A DNA stretch of 64,000 bases from Ctenosaura bakeri. Lineage: Eukaryota; Chordata; Lepidosauria; Squamata; Iguanidae. This document shows, one piece after another, positions 34,545-46,455 of this stretch (its first letter is position 1; each line of letters begins with the position of its first letter). Position numbers and translations under genes: made by a program. The stretch covers positions 62,001 through 126,000 of the forward strand of contig CAOLHI010000360.1 of the NCBI GenBank assembly GCA_948474755.1, given 5' to 3'. Below the pieces are notes generated by a model. The model saw only the letters and a program-made list of their open reading frames with translations, did no database searches and was not told the DNA's origin.

Positions 34545-35490
34545 GAATTCTTTTCTAAGGGAAGCCTGGCTGGTACCATCCTTGTTGCATTTCTGAGAGG
34601 AGAGGCACTCAAAGTGGACTATTTTGTCCTGGGGGTGGCTTTTAAAGTTGTGTCAAGACTGTTTGCAAATAATGTTTCATTTCTGCATTGTTTCTATATG
34701 GTATCCATGCTTTTATTTCTATGCTTTTAGGGAAAGCAATTCATAAATCCCTTTAATAAATAGTCTCAAGTACTCTCCATATCAGTACTACAGGAGCAAG
34801 AAGATGGACTGGTTGATCAGAAAGGATATACACTCTTGCTACTGACTGAAATATTTTCGCTTTCCTGCTGCTACACAACCATCCTTTCATGCAAGAACAT
34901 TCCACCCTCATTACTAACAAAACACCATGCTCCATTACAATAGTAATCCTCTCTTGGAGTGTTATCATTTATTGCATGGTTTAAAAAAACATAGTTTTAT
35001 AAACCATTATAAGAATGTGCTACTGTTTTCCCAATGTAGCAACATTTATAAGCAAACATTTCTTACCATACTTGGACAGGGAAAGCCACCTCTGCAGAAT
35101 TTAACTAGTTCGTGCTTCAAAACTATCTCATCTATTTTTTATTTTTTTTTTGGTCCATAATTAGTTTATGTACCCAGGCTGTAAGAACAGCCAACACTAA
35201 CACAGCTCACAGCAAAAAGCTATTAAGAAGGTTACTAAAAAATGGTGAGGGATGGGTCAGACAGGTTTTTGTTTTCAAGATCAGCAGCCTGTCTTTTGTT
35301 TACCCATTTCACACAATATGCAGCTGGGATCCAGCAGTGAACTGTGGTAACAAGAAATTAACCTTCAACAGAGCAGTTGCTAGAAACACATTCAGCTTGC
35401 ATTTATGTCAGCAGTGGCACCATTCACAAATTTACTTTTTAATTTATTACCAAGTCCCAGAAACCCAGCAACAGATGGGACAGCTTGGGG
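34545..35490. other. Unassigned DNA upstream of the LINE
   Basis: No bounded element seen. The last part may hold the LINE's 5' UTR, but no start point can be fixed. Frames 35112-35525 (plus) and 35392-35793 (minus) show no domain. Confidence 0.4.
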
Positions 35491-35563
35491 AACCAATCCG
35501 CTCTGGGTTTCAGACCAAACTTTAAAGGAGTGACGCAAGGGGAAGAAGGAGAGTGATAAAAAT

Positions 35564-37626
35564 GTGAATGCAAATGTGTTCTGTGAAGCTTTGCAGAATG
35601 GAGCAGCCTCTATAGCTCCTGTATTGGACTGGTCAGTAGATCTTAAAGGGACAATACAAGAATGCAGGACTTTAGGATCTTCACTAGACCTGGCCACAGA
35701 GTTGAACCATGCAGAATGTATGTCTATTATGGCAGAATCACACCAGATGGATAAAGCTGAAATGAGGGACAAAGAACTCATTGAAGATCTCATGCAGAGA
35801 CAGATTACTGAGCTTCCTTATAAGGGGTCTGCCTCAAAATATAAATCTATTTCTACTCAAACTGAAGAAACAGAACTAAGCAATCTTCAGATTCAGGAAC
35901 AACTCCTTATGGTTTGTAGTGAATTAGTTCTTATCAAAAATTTCTTTCAGAAAGTAATGGACTGTTAACAATACTGGTTGAGAACTATATAACCCAAGAG
36001 ATTAGATCAGGACTAGAAGGAGCTGACAAATACCCCATGCGAATGCAGGTGGAAACAAAGAGTACTGTAAGGAGTCATCCCAAAGAGATTAATAAAGGGA
36101 CACACAAGAGAGAACATAAAAAGCAGAAAAAAAGTAAAAACATTAAGAATATAAGAAAGCAAGCAAATAAAGCACATTGTTGTCGGCCAAGGGAGCTAAA
36201 GAGGATGATTGAATTGCTAGATACATATGCAGACTCAAACTCAAATTTGGATCTAAACAAGCCCTCTCAGAGGACCTGTAAGAAGAAAAGGAGAAAGAAA
36301 AAAGGACCAACCAATGTCACAAATTCACACCAAATGCCAGAGGAAGAAGGCATGATAGAGGACAAAACAGCAATTGCCTCCAATGAGGAGGACATGCAGG
36401 ATCCATGGGCAAATGTACTTAGCAATATAGGGAAGACGGAAGACAACAATTGTAATGCAAATTTAAGCTCAACACGTCATCACATAAAGCCAGGGACAGA
36501 TTTTTACTCAATAAATGCTTGGACCCTGGTGATGATTCCACGTAAAATGGTATTTGCCAACTATCCTAAAGCTAAAGGTTTTCTTGCACGGAAAGAACGT
36601 ATACTACATTTCCTGCACATTTTAAATGCTTTCCTCCCAGGAGCCATGAGATTTGATGATATTGTTTACATTGAATAACTGTATTTTGATGGAATTAATG
36701 CCCAGGCTGTCATTACATTTAAGGACCAAGATCTAGCTAGCTTTATTTACAAAACTAGGGAGATGTTTTCAAAACATGGATTAATAATTCTGATTTTTGA
36801 AAATCAAGCCCCACCAGTTCCATTATTTGGAGTTTCTGCCACTTTTTTCAAGGATAATAACTCTGAGACAATGAATAATACTGGAAATCATAGATTTAAA
36901 CCAGAGTCAAGACTCTCTTCCTTCCCACACTTATCCAGAGATCCCAGGTTCAAATCTGGAAGAGTTAGCTATTATTGACTGTTTAAACCAACTTAACATT
37001 GAGAGGGTTGAGATCTTTATGCCAGAAGAAAAAGCACTACTTATGTCTTATTGGAGATTGCCATATATTGTTCAGGCAGACATTTTACAAAGATTAGATT
37101 TACTGAGAAATTGTTTAATAGGAAAGCAGCCATATGAAATAGAATGATTAATGAACTTCAGTGAAAAAGTTAAGGAGCATAATCTGACAATGATAAATGA
37201 AGAAGGAGCTGGGGAACAAGAGAAAATTCCAAGCAGTGAGGAACCTTTGGACAGGGTTGATGCAGTTGAGGAGAAAGGAATGATCTGCATTCGAAATGTA
37301 CATGGAGCAACAGAGAAACCTGGCCTAACAAAAAATTAATATTTGAACAATATGGGGGTCCCAACTATTAAGGAATCCCTGGAGGGGGAAAGAAAGATCC
37401 TAGGGGCCAGGTTATAGTAGAAGTAAATTTAACATTGAACAACATCAAGCAAAATGAAAAAGATATATCCCCCATTACAACTGAACCAAATTCTGGTGTA
37501 CTCAAACCCCTGTCCTGGACAGACATGAAATACCTAAGTGAAGAGGAAAAAAAGATCACCACAGAAAGAATTCAACCCAGTGGACAATTTGCCTGGTATG
37601 ATACACCCAGTGATCTCAAATGTTAG
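35564..37626 (+). pseudogene. LINE ORF1 (RNA-binding-like), broken
   Basis: The first piece (35564-35968, 134 codons) is acidic and probably helical (MRDKELIEDLMQRQITEL ...). The second (36037-36678, 213 codons) begins very basic (KREHKKQKKSKNIKNIRKQA; TCKKKRRKKKGPTNV) and ends in a globular segment (AWTLVMIPRKMVFANYPKAK ... LHFLHILNAFLPGAMRFDDI). With the frame that follows (AVITFKDQDLASFIYKTREM) this has the beta-alpha-beta spacing of an RRM, as in many LINE ORF1 proteins. Such proteins coat the element RNA. Later pieces (36763-36978, 37151-37339, 37435-37626) continue in other frames. Stops at 35968 and 36678 break it. The RRM call is by pattern only. Confidence 0.55.
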
Positions 37627-37784
37627 TAGACTGTGCCTATCTATAGAGATCATTGAACACCAAGAAGAAAATCCGTCAAATTCAGCCAAGCCACTCACTA
37701 CTAAAGAGCCTTGTCACAACCAGGCAAATCCCAAAATTCCATCTACTAGGGCATGACATGGGCTAAATTGCTCCTGTGGCCAGC

Positions 37785-38591
37785 TGAGATTCCTTTCATG
37801 GAATATTGCAGGATGGAAGAGGAAACTGGCAGATCCAGCCTTCTTGGATTTTATAAACAATCACAATATAATCTTGGTACAAGAGAGTTGGGCTAGGGAA
37901 GACATATTTCTAAATGGCTTCACGGCATACTCATTGGAAGCAAATCCAAGTTCCAAGGGAGGACAACCAAAAGGTGGATTGGCATTACTGATCCCCACAA
38001 AAACCCATGTTATTAATATCAGACTTGACTCCCTGGCTAACATTGCAAATGCTCTGCTTATTAAATTCAAGTGGCCATGGTTACTTGTTATAAATGTTTA
38101 TCTTCCACCGCAACACCAAAATATATTGGTGAAGGATATCTGGCACAAACTGGAAGACTACATTGGCAATTTGATTTCCCTATACCCAGAAGCCTTTGTT
38201 ATAATGGCTGGGGACTTTAATGCTAGAACACGGCAAAATGAGAAAGACTTATATTTGCATTTCCATAATACCTCAGCCTGTAACGGATGAGGCTCTGAAG
38301 TTGCAAATTAGACAATCTAAGGATAAAGGTTGTAACTATGCTGGGCTATGTCTTACACAAATGATTAACTGGCTGAATTTTGTAATTGTAAATAGATGTG
38401 TTGATGGTGATAAAAAAGGTGACTTTACATTTCTATCTAGCCGAGGGGCATCCACAATTGATTATTTCATAGTCTCTTATGATTTACTAAGCATGGTCTC
38501 CAGATGTACTGTAGAAAACTGTAGTGATAGTGATCATTTGCCCTTAGTTTTATATTTAAATTGTGATCTTCAAATGACATACGCAGAATAA
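37785..38591 (+). pseudogene. LINE ORF2: APE-type endonuclease domain
   Basis: The frame upstream of the ATG at 37844 reads FLSWNIAGW, the conserved start of APE endonucleases (the asparagine of SWNI). It is followed by ILVQESWA (catalytic glutamate), GGLALLIPTKTH, LLVINVYLPPQHQ, VIMAGDFNART (catalytic D and N of GDFN) and, after a frame change near 38280, GASTIDYFIVSYDLL and NCSDSDHLPLVL (the terminal SDH histidine). All hallmark residues remain although the frame is broken once. The enzyme nicks target DNA to prime reverse transcription. Confidence 0.8.
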
Positions 38592-39052
38592 AATCCAGTG
38601 TTAAATGGAGATATTGAAATAAGAGCCTCGCGTGTTAGATGGTCTCCTAAGCTGGAGAATGATGTAAAGGAGCTATTGTATTCAGATGGGTGTCTTCATA
38701 AATGAAATGTTCTGGTGTCAGCAAACTGCACAGAAATTGTGCTTGGAGAGTTTCAAGAACTGAGTCTGGATTTAAAAAGCTTCTTAAAGCAAAAATGCCT
38801 GACCAGGAAATGTGCTTCCTCCAAAAAGTCAAAACACTGGTTCGATAATGAATGTATTGTAATGAAACAAGTGCTTATTGAAAAATATAAAACTTACAGA
38901 GAGAAACATTTGCTAATAATACCTTCAGAATGGTTTCAGTTAAAGAGGAAATATAAAAAACTAATAAAGATTAAAAAAAAATACCAGGCTCAGAGTCCTG
39001 GGGAGATTTAATTAAAGCAGCCGGGGAGAAGGATATAACGACCTTTTGGAGA

Positions 39053-40190
39053 ATGGTTGCTAGGGGGTGGTCTAATTCCTCAGTCAATATGGAATATTAT
39101 ATTCCTGTAAGTTCATGGGAAACCCACCTTAGTAAGATATATGAAATAGGGAAAAATGGTCCCCAGAGCAAAAGGAACAATATATGTAACCACCCTGAAT
39201 GGCATCCTGTAACACCATTAGAAATTAAGAGTCTTATTTCCAAACTTAAAAGCGGCAAGGCCCCAGGAAATGACAACATTCCACCTGAAGTATTCAAATC
39301 TAACATAGACGGGTGGGCACCTGTGCTGGCTGCACTATTTACAAGCATTAACCATTCAGCATGCATCCCAGAAGACTGGGGGTTGGCTATTATTATCCCA
39401 GTTTATAAAAAAGGAGAACGGACAGATCCAGCAAACTATAGACCTATCAGCTTACTAAATATCATCAGTAAGCTATATGCTAGCCATTTACTAGAAAAAA
39501 TTACAAGATTGGCTAGAACAGGAAAATATACTTAATGGCAAACATGCTGGATTCAGGAGTGGGCATTCTACTGTAGACCATGTATTAGTCTTGCATCATC
39601 TTGTAGACAAGTATACAGCATCTTCGGGGGGGGCACTTTACGCTGCCTTTGTTGATTTCAAATCAGCCTTTGATCTTATTTCAAGAGACAAATTTTGGGA
39701 AAATTCTGAATATACTAATATTGATTGCCGGCTGCTTTCTCTCATTTGTGGTCTATACAAAAATACTCGACTGAAGGTGAGATGCAGCAGTGCAGACCAT
39801 TTGACTGGACCTATTCCCACTTTTAAGGGACTAAAACAGGCTTGTGTATTAGCACCAACTCTGTTTAACTTTTACATTAATTCCTTGATCAAAAGCTTAG
39901 CAAAGGTACACTCCCACCAGCCCAGTTTGTCAAATAGACTCCTGTCAATACTGCTTTATGCAGACAATGCAGTACTGTTATCATTGACAAGTGTTGGATT
40001 AAGGTGTTTGCTCAGAGCCCTGGGCAGCCATTGTAAAAATGAACAATTGCAAATTAATTACGATAAGACTAAGGTGGTTGTATTTTCCAGGAAGAGGACA
40101 AAGTACGAATGGCAAATAAATCACCATAAAATTGAGCAGGTGACCTCCTATAAATACTTAGGAATAATTTTTCACTCACATGGAACCTGA
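39053..40190 (+). pseudogene. LINE ORF2: reverse transcriptase domain
   Basis: 39053-39535 carries the RT entry region (SKLKSGKAPGNDNIPPEVF; KKGERTDPANYRPISLLNII). After a frame change, 39591-40190 carries motif A (YAAFVDFKSAFDLI), the motif B region (FKGLKQACVLAPTLFNFYIN, with cysteine in place of the usual GC/GS pattern), motif C and KYLGIIFHSHGT. Motif C reads LLYADNAVLLS: the second catalytic aspartate of YADD is asparagine, so the enzyme would be inactive even without the frameshifts. This RT is clearly different from the CR1 copies in the window. Confidence 0.85.
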
Positions 40191-40220
40191 AGGGTACATT
40201 CAAAATGTGCAATTACAAAT

Positions 40221-40987
40221 GTGCAGAGAACTGTAAAGGCACTCCTCTCCTTCTTTTATAACAAGGGAAGGCAGCATAGCCCCTCAATAATCCAGGTTTT
40301 TAGGGCCAAGGTGATATCCCAGATAATATATGGCTCAGAAGTATGGGCACTTGATAACTTTGTCCCTCTGGAAACTGTGCAGATTAAATTCCTGAGGACA
40401 ATATTTGGCATCCCAAACTGTGTTCGAAATGCAATTATCTGCTTAGAACCAGGACAAATCTCTGTGGAGGCCTGCATACGGTTACATAAATTTCATTTCT
40501 GGTTAAAGATGATGTTTGCACCAGTTGGACTGGCTCCACTTATACTAACTGATTCTTATCAAAGTGGAAAAAGTCACTAATTATGAAATTATAAACCTTA
40601 GGTTTTTCAATAACAGCAATTCAAACCCTAGGGTATACCAAAGCTAAAATAGCTATCCCACAGAGAATTCAAGACTCTGAATTTCAACATCATCTAAGCC
40701 AAATGGCATTATCTCCAGCTCTTAGGAATAATAGAAGGCCATTTATGCTCCCAAATTATTTGGTAGATCGGAGCATTCCTAAAATCAGAAAGTCGTTTAC
40801 ACTAGCCAGATTCAATTTTTTACCATCTGCATTGGTGGAAGGTAGATATAAAAAGATCCCTTACAGTAAGCAGACTTGCCCATGTGGGATGGGAGAAGTA
40901 GAGACAGTGGGTCATGTCCTACTTCACTGCAATTTTTACCAAGATCTAAGATCTGTTTATGTGATAATGGGGCTTCCCGTCTTCTAG
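40221..40987 (+). pseudogene. LINE ORF2: C-terminal region with CCHC knuckle
   Basis: Two open pieces (40221-40580 and 40703-40987) continue ORF2 downstream of RT. The first has VISQIIYGSEVWALDNF, the conserved 'YGxExW' thumb-side block. The second has CPCGMGEVETVGHVLLHC, a C-x-C-x(10)-H-x(4)-C zinc-knuckle-like motif usual at the C-terminus of this kind of LINE. It is cut by the LTR-type insertion; the last residues resume near 41765. Confidence 0.75.
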
Positions 40988-40989
40988 AC

Positions 40990-41740
40990 TTGTCCGAAGG
41001 CGGATACTTCCCTCTTCAGGTAAACCAAGGGTTAATGGGGTGTTGGCGTTAGGTTACACTTTTTATTGTGGGTCAGCCTCATAGGTCACGGTGAGAGAAT
41101 TGCCCAATCAAGGGGGAAAAGGTGAGCATCTGTGAGAGACCATGTGGCAGAGAGACAACAAAGAAGACCCCTGGAGATGAGATCTGTGCCAGTCGTAGGC
41201 TGCAGGCCCTAGGCCTCGCCTCCTGGCCTCACTCTTCTCTTAGACCATCTAAGCCTGTGAACCCGAATGTGAGTAGCTAGAATATTAGGTAGTTAGTCGC
41301 GTTAGGGCTTTTATTATTTTGGAGGTTGGCTGATCTTAAGAATGTATCTTGAGAATGATCTTAAGAATGTATCTGTTTTTATAACTACTTGTAACTTAAG
41401 CTGAGAGGGGGAGCCTCTCATGTGTATTATTGTCTTGTTTACTTGCAAGCCTTAAAATAAATGCTTGTCTGTAGAACCTGTTTCCTCTCCATCCCCACGC
41501 CATTCTTCGGCACACGCTTAGATAGGACTTCTCTCACTCAGAAGGGGGAGGTGAGGGAAGGGAAAGGTCCTTAAGCATAGAGATTGGCAATCCACTGACA
41601 GGGTCCCACTGTACTGTTCAGTTAATTCCGAATTCAGTGGGTGGTGGCAGCATGAGAATTAATGAACGCTGGGGAATATCCTGCTCCTTTTCAAGGGTAG
41701 AAGTCAGTCTTGGGGGGCTGGAAGTAAACCCAGTATGACA
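40990..41740. mobile_element. LTR-retrotransposon fragment (LTR plus leader) inserted in LINE
   Basis: The inserted segment begins TGTCCGAAGG and ends CAGTATGACA, giving TGTC...GACA ends. Inside are a poly-A signal (AAAATAAATGCTTGTCTG, about 41455) and, near 41641, TGGTGGCAGCATGAGAATT. The first ten bases of that match the complement of the 3' end of tRNA-Leu (ending GCTGCCACCA), the position of a primer-binding site after an LTR. A 43-bp stretch (41332-41374) contains a partial tandem duplication of AATGTATCTTGAGAATGATC. No target duplication was found, so the exact ends are uncertain. No gag, pol or env frame is present. Confidence 0.6.
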
Positions 41741-41744
41741 GTTT

Positions 41745-42272
41745 ATATAACCCCAATCATACAGAAGATCCCAGATAGGCCTGAGGAATTTTATTTAGAC
41801 TATCTTCTGTCAGACTGGAATCCCAAGGTCACAACTACAGTGGCAAGCTTTTACGCAGCAGCCGTTAACCATCGAAAACAGTTAATGGGTTAATATTTTT
41901 ATATTCTTCGCAGATGGGTTTGCTGTTCTTCTCCCATGGTGGCTGTGTTTGTTTTTTTAAATATTTGAATTTTAGCTCTATTTGTTCCTAATGTCAATTG
42001 TATTTTATGATTGAAGTTTTTACCAGTTTTTAAATAAATTTTAACACAACTCATAGACAGGTTTGTTATCTTTAAGTTTTAAATCTTATAATCTTATATT
42101 CTACAATTCTAATTCCACTTACATGTTGTTGATTGTATTTTATGGTCAATGTTTTTAACAACTTTTAATGGAATCTACTACTGTTTTAACTGTACCTTTT
42201 TGTTGTTCTAATTTGTAACTTCTGCTGGCTGTTTGCCGTAATAGATGAAATGAATGAATAAATGATGCAAGG
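41745..42272 (+). mobile_element. LINE ORF2 end and 3' UTR after the LTR insertion
   Basis: The frame reads PDRPEEFYLDYLLSDWNPKV, then TTTVASFYAAAVNHRKQLMG, then a stop at about 41890. This is the expected last segment of the LINE ORF2, showing that the LTR-type sequence interrupted it. The 3' UTR is AT-rich and ends with GTAATAGATGAAATGAATGA. Confidence 0.7.
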
Positions 42273-42274
42273 AC

Positions 42275-43055
42275 ACAGCGATTTTAAAACTCAGACTAAA
42301 ACCCAGAGCAGATATTGGAAAAGCTGTGAACAGAGCTAGACATTTCCTATTACTATGAAAACAATGGCCCAGACTGTCCTTCCCATTAGAATTATATTAC
42401 AACATTGCCTTACTAGTAATCTAGAAACAAAACTACACCCATTTAACAAATAAATTCAAAGTTCTTTGATTCAAAGAATGCAATTACAGCTGGTGCTGAA
42501 ATAAATTTTCTGGGAGACTCGATTAACTTTCTGTCAAAACATACATAAGCATATTTAATTTATATTAAATTTTTCAAGGGGTTTCTCCAGGAAGCAACTG
42601 GTTCAATAATTAGTTTCCCAAATGGTTGTCCATGAGGGTTCCACAAGGCTTAAATACTAAACAATGTATATTCATATTTAGACAGCTTCAGAAATGCCTG
42701 TCCTATTTTTAGCCAATGAACCTCAGGTGGAACACAACCTGGCTTACAAAAATAACATTTGCAGAGGGCATAGCAAATGTCTGTTGCTTCATGGCATGTG
42801 AGAAGGGTTTCTGTCAAGTTAAAGAGGGTTGGAAGGCAGTGTGCCAACGTATTCACCATGCATTCCTACATTTTAAAAATCACTTAATACTTCATCTACA
42901 TTGGCCTCTTCAGGGGAAAAAAATCTTACAGAAATTTATAAAAGAAAGTAAAAATACAAAACACAAAGATAAGAATATTAAAAATCAGATCCAGATAAAC
43001 ATATCTAATCAGCAGTGAAGTAATAGATATAATGGACTGTTAATACAAAAGACTC
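42275..43055. other. Unassigned DNA
   Basis: No recognisable gene or bounded repeat. The 100-codon frame 42716-43018 ends in a lysine/asparagine-rich low-complexity stretch typical of AT-rich noncoding DNA. Confidence 0.45.
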
Positions 43056-43059
43056 CTCA

Positions 43060-43598
43060 GCCATACAGCATTTAAGATTTCCAGTCCCTGTGACTACCCA
43101 CTTCTAGGAAGACAGTGCATTGGGAGAATCACTGAGCTCAGCAGGGATCTTTGAGGCCATCTAGTCTAATCATCTGCTTGAGGCAAGAGAGCCAAGGTAA
43201 GAGCCATCTCAGCAGATCACTGTTACGTTTCTGCTGGAAGGCTTCCAGGAAGGAGATGCCTCCTCTGCCAACCTCCCAAATAATAGGTTCTAATGTTGAA
43301 CTTCTGTTACTGTTACATTTCTCCTAATATTCACCCAAAATTTACCAGCATTAAACTTAACCTGCCTTTGAGTTAAGCAACTAGGTTAGGTACCAAAGAA
43401 CAAATCTTTGTCCTTTCTATGGGATCACCCAGAAGGTATTTGAAGATCTTCTGTCTTCTCTTCTCCACACTAAATAAACTCTGTTCCTTCAATCTTTCCT
43501 GGTAGGATCTCTGACCACCTTAATTGCCTTCTTCTAAACCTTTCCATTTCATCCACATTAATCTTCAACTGTGGCACCCAGAACAAAACACTCCAGCA
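43060..43598 (-). mobile_element. Old CR1-group LINE 3' fragment, minus strand
   Basis: The plus strand is the complement of a CR1 3' half. It includes GATCTTTGAGGCCATCTAGT (3' end), GGTATTTGAAGATCTTCTGT, CTTCTCTTCTCCACACTAAA, TTTCCTGGTAGGATCTCTGA and CAACTGTGGCACCCAGAACA, the same landmarks in the same order as copies 1-4 but much more diverged. It is the only CR1 here in minus orientation and belongs to an older subfamily. Confidence 0.7.
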
Positions 43599-43599
43599 G

Positions 43600-43880
43600 A
43601 CAGATGGACAGACAAATAGATTTAATATCCTGCCTTTCTCCAACTATGAGATCCAAGGTAGTTTACAACACAAATTAGAACAAAGCCCAGCTAAATCCCT
43701 AAAAAAATAAATAAATAAAAAATAGCACTCTTATTTAAAAAAATAATTTTTGAAACACTGAAAAGAATATTAAAATATGGCATACCCTATTAAAAGACTT
43801 TTCTGCCCAAACCAGTTATCAATCAAAAGCCTGTTTAAGTAAAAAAAAGTATTTGCCTTTTCAAATGACAGACTTATCCA
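43600..43880 (-). mobile_element. LINE 3' tail, minus strand
   Basis: ATCCTGCCTTTCTCCAACTA, GATCCAAGGTAGTTTACAAC and then A-rich DNA with AAAAGCCTGTTTAAGTAAAA give the same minus-strand tail as at 28445-28985. The plus-strand frame 43853-44095 and minus-strand frame 43770-44075 overlap this repeat and are not genes. Confidence 0.5.
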
Positions 43881-44344
43881 CCAGAGAAAATACCTTCTTA
43901 GAAATTGAAGGACATAGTAATTTGTATGGGAAGTGTCCTGTGAATAATCACAAGCCCATTTTAAAAAGAATGTGTGCAATGCCATCCTGTGAAGTACGTC
44001 CATGCTGTTCAATGAGCTTACTCTCTCTCGGTTTCCACATGAAAGATGATGTGCCAGAAGACCTACTAAATCCACTGGGGATTCCCTGCAGGTAAGAATG
44101 TAGGGGCTTGCAAACAGAGCATATCTGTGAAGTACCCGTTATTCCTAATCTCTGTTCTAACTGCCTGATACATGATCAATCTGGAATTATACAAAACCCT
44201 AAAGCACAGACTGCCTGCATTGAACAGGTGGCAGAGTTTTTAGAGGAATGGCCACAGCAGCACTTACACAAGGATCAGAAAATTAAATCTTACATAAACT
44301 GTTTACCACATATGCCTATGATATATGCACATGAGATCATATGA

Positions 44345-44440
44345 ATTATCTTACTGGATCAGACAAAGGAGCACTTAATCCAGCATTTTTTGTCCAAAAG
44401 CATTCAGTCAAATGCCACAATGTTAACCTCCAGCATCTGA
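44345..44440. repeat. Dispersed repeat fragment
   Basis: TTACTGGATCAGACAAAGGA, GCACTTAATCCAGCATTTTT ... TCAAATGCC resembles a 'CTGGATCAGACC...GTCCATCTAGTCCAGCATCC' repeat common in reptile genomes, possibly a LINE 3' UTR. It is short and diverged. Confidence 0.35.
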
Positions 44441-44444
44441 TCTT

Positions 44445-46205
44445 CAGAGATGATTATTCTTTTGGGAAAGGGTTCTTTATTTAAATATAAGATTCTTTGA
44501 TTCGACCCCAACTAAAAAAAGAAACATTTTGCACAACCCTCTCAAAGTTATACTTTGCGGTAAGAGTGAGGACATGTATCTTAATCACATATCCTTCACT
44601 TCTTTTACCTATGTCTTAATTTCTCCTTCCTCTTTGTCTCTTTGCTCCCTGTATCAATTTCTAGACTGCAAGTCCCTTCAGAAAAGGATCTATCCTCTCA
44701 TACTCTGTAATGTTGGCATAACAAATAATTATACTAATAAATAATAGAAGGAAAACAATATTTTGATATGTACTTTAATAACATTATCTTTTTCTGTATT
44801 TTAAGGTGTATTGATCTGTAAATCTGTATTTTACTGTTATGACCACCTTAAATAGAAAACAGTAAAGATATTCTGAAAACAAATACATACATATAGAAAT
44901 TTAGTTGTAATCCTCTCTAAAATTCAGTAATCCAAGACAGAGTTGATACAATACTGTATGTGCCTTGAAGTAACTTCTTGACTTATTTTGCACCATCACA
45001 AAATAACAATTAAAACTAAAACTAGTTAAAATCAGATATTTTCCCATTATAAGCCAACATAAAGTAAGTCAATAATGGAGACTTGTAAGAATAATGAAAA
45101 TGAGATTTCAAACACCAGTTACCAAATTTATCAGATGGGCCACACAAATAGTTCAGGGCAGAGAATGAAACCTAAAGAAATCTTTAGCCAAACCTTTAGC
45201 CATACTCAACGTTTTTCTTATTGGACGGAATTCAAATTAAAGCCTCAGACATCATAGCCTGCAGACCTAATATGTTTCAAGCTTGCTAGGAGGTTGGGTG
45301 GATTTGCCAAAATATTTGAAGATCAGATTGAGAGTTCCTTTTTATTCGTGAGGCCCAACATAGGATTAAATAGGTTAATCTAATTTTTCTGGAACAGTGA
45401 TTCAGTGGTCATGTCCAGTGAGCTTAATTTTCTCCAAAAAGCAGCCAAATTAATACACAATGAATACAAGAAATTGGACAGCATTCAATGTATAATTATG
45501 TTGACATGATGCAACACAAGTAGCAGTATCTCTTTAGGGTTTTTAATGTCTGCTTTAAGAAGGACATTGTAGTTTCCTAAAAATATGTTAACTGTTACTG
45601 CTTAAGGCATAATACAAATTTAGTTTTACAGAGCTTTAAAGAGGTAATCAAGGTTGTAATTTAAACCCAAAAATATGAAGCAATTTCTCATAGAAGCAAC
45701 ATACAAAGAAGTAAACAATAGAGGATGTATAAGATAAGTACTCACTAAAATGGATATAGAGACAAGTGGTGAGACTAGATTTTATCTCCCTCCCACTGAA
45801 AAGCCTCATTCCATGCTGAGTTGAGTCAGGAGGCCTTAGTTCCCCTCAAACTGAGCTTCCCAGCCCAGACTGTTAAGTCTCCCCTGTTCCTAGCGCTGCC
45901 AGCCTGAACACTAAAGAATCACTTCAAACTCCTTACCCTTTCAATTTTTTCAAAAACTAACAGAAGGAACCAAACATGCTTTAGATTCCGTTCTCATGGT
46001 GGGCCAAAAGATCTGTAGTTTCCTATGTGAATCAAGAAGCTGTGGGGAAAATTACAGGTCCGCGGTAAGGAACATCAGGTGGTTATTATGGGATTTCTAC
46101 TTTTGTTTGCTTCTCATTTCAGTTTTGTAGAAGCTGTGGGCCATGGTCATGATCATCACTGCCAGCTAAGGGAAAATGAGCACTGCCTCTCCTACCACTT
46201 GTCAG
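44445..46205. other. Unassigned AT-rich DNA
   Basis: No recognisable gene or bounded repeat seen. Frames such as 44529-44744 and 45075-45257 are short and featureless. Confidence 0.45.
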
Positions 46206-46215
46206 CCCCTCCTCT

Positions 46216-46448
46216 TTATTTATTTATTTATTTATTTGTATCCCGCCTCTCCGTATGGATCAAGGCGGTGAACAACTTACAAATAGAATATATTTCGAAA
46301 CATTTCTATACATGCCCCCAACAAGCTGGGTACTCCTTTTACCGACCTGCGAAAGGATGGAAGGCTGAGTCAACCTTGGAGCCGGGCAGGATCGAACTCA
46401 CAACCTTGTGGCTTGCAGTACTGACATTTAACCACTGCGCCACCACGG
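46216..46448 (-). mobile_element. Well-preserved tRNA-derived SINE with target duplication, minus strand
   Basis: CTCCTCT is duplicated at 46209-46215 and 46449-46455. On the minus strand the head reads CCGTGGTGGCGCAGTGGTTA (box A) and TTGTGAGTTCGATCCTGCCC (box B). A body follows (AAGGTTGACTCAGCCTTCCA; AAAAGGAGTACCCAGCTTGT), then a LINE-type tail (CACCGCCTTGATCCATACGG; GGCGGGATACAAATAAATAA). The low divergence of the boxes and the intact duplication make it the youngest-looking SINE here. It differs in head and body from the 19533/24478 family. The 146-codon frame 46079-46519 is created partly by this insertion. Confidence 0.8.
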
Positions 46449-46455
46449 CTCCTCT

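Larger units (their letters stand above)
35500..42272 (+). mobile_element. Near full-length non-LTR retrotransposon (possibly Vingi/I-group), degenerate
   Basis: In order: a basic ORF1, an APE-type endonuclease, a reverse transcriptase and a C-terminal CCHC knuckle. An LTR-type insertion (about 40990-41740) is followed by the end of ORF2 (FYLDYLLSDWNPKVTTTVAS) and an AT-rich 3' UTR. The 3' end near 42272 (TGCTGGCTGTTTGCCGTAAT, GAATGAATAAATGA) lacks a long poly-A. The absence of a visible RNase H and the C-terminal HVLLHC knuckle suggest a Vingi/I-group or related clade. This is inference; a phylogeny of the RT would decide. The 5' boundary is approximate. Many stops and frame shifts make it inactive. 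Confidence 0.8.

Noticed and set aside
36037..36678. Basic 213-codon frame as a host nuclear protein
   Set aside because: Position directly upstream of an APE endonuclease/RT frame identifies it as a LINE ORF1.
43853..44095. Plus-strand exon ending at a strong donor (CCTGCAG|GTAAGA at 44093)
   Set aside because: Much of the frame is reverse-oriented LINE 3' tail; no credible peptide.
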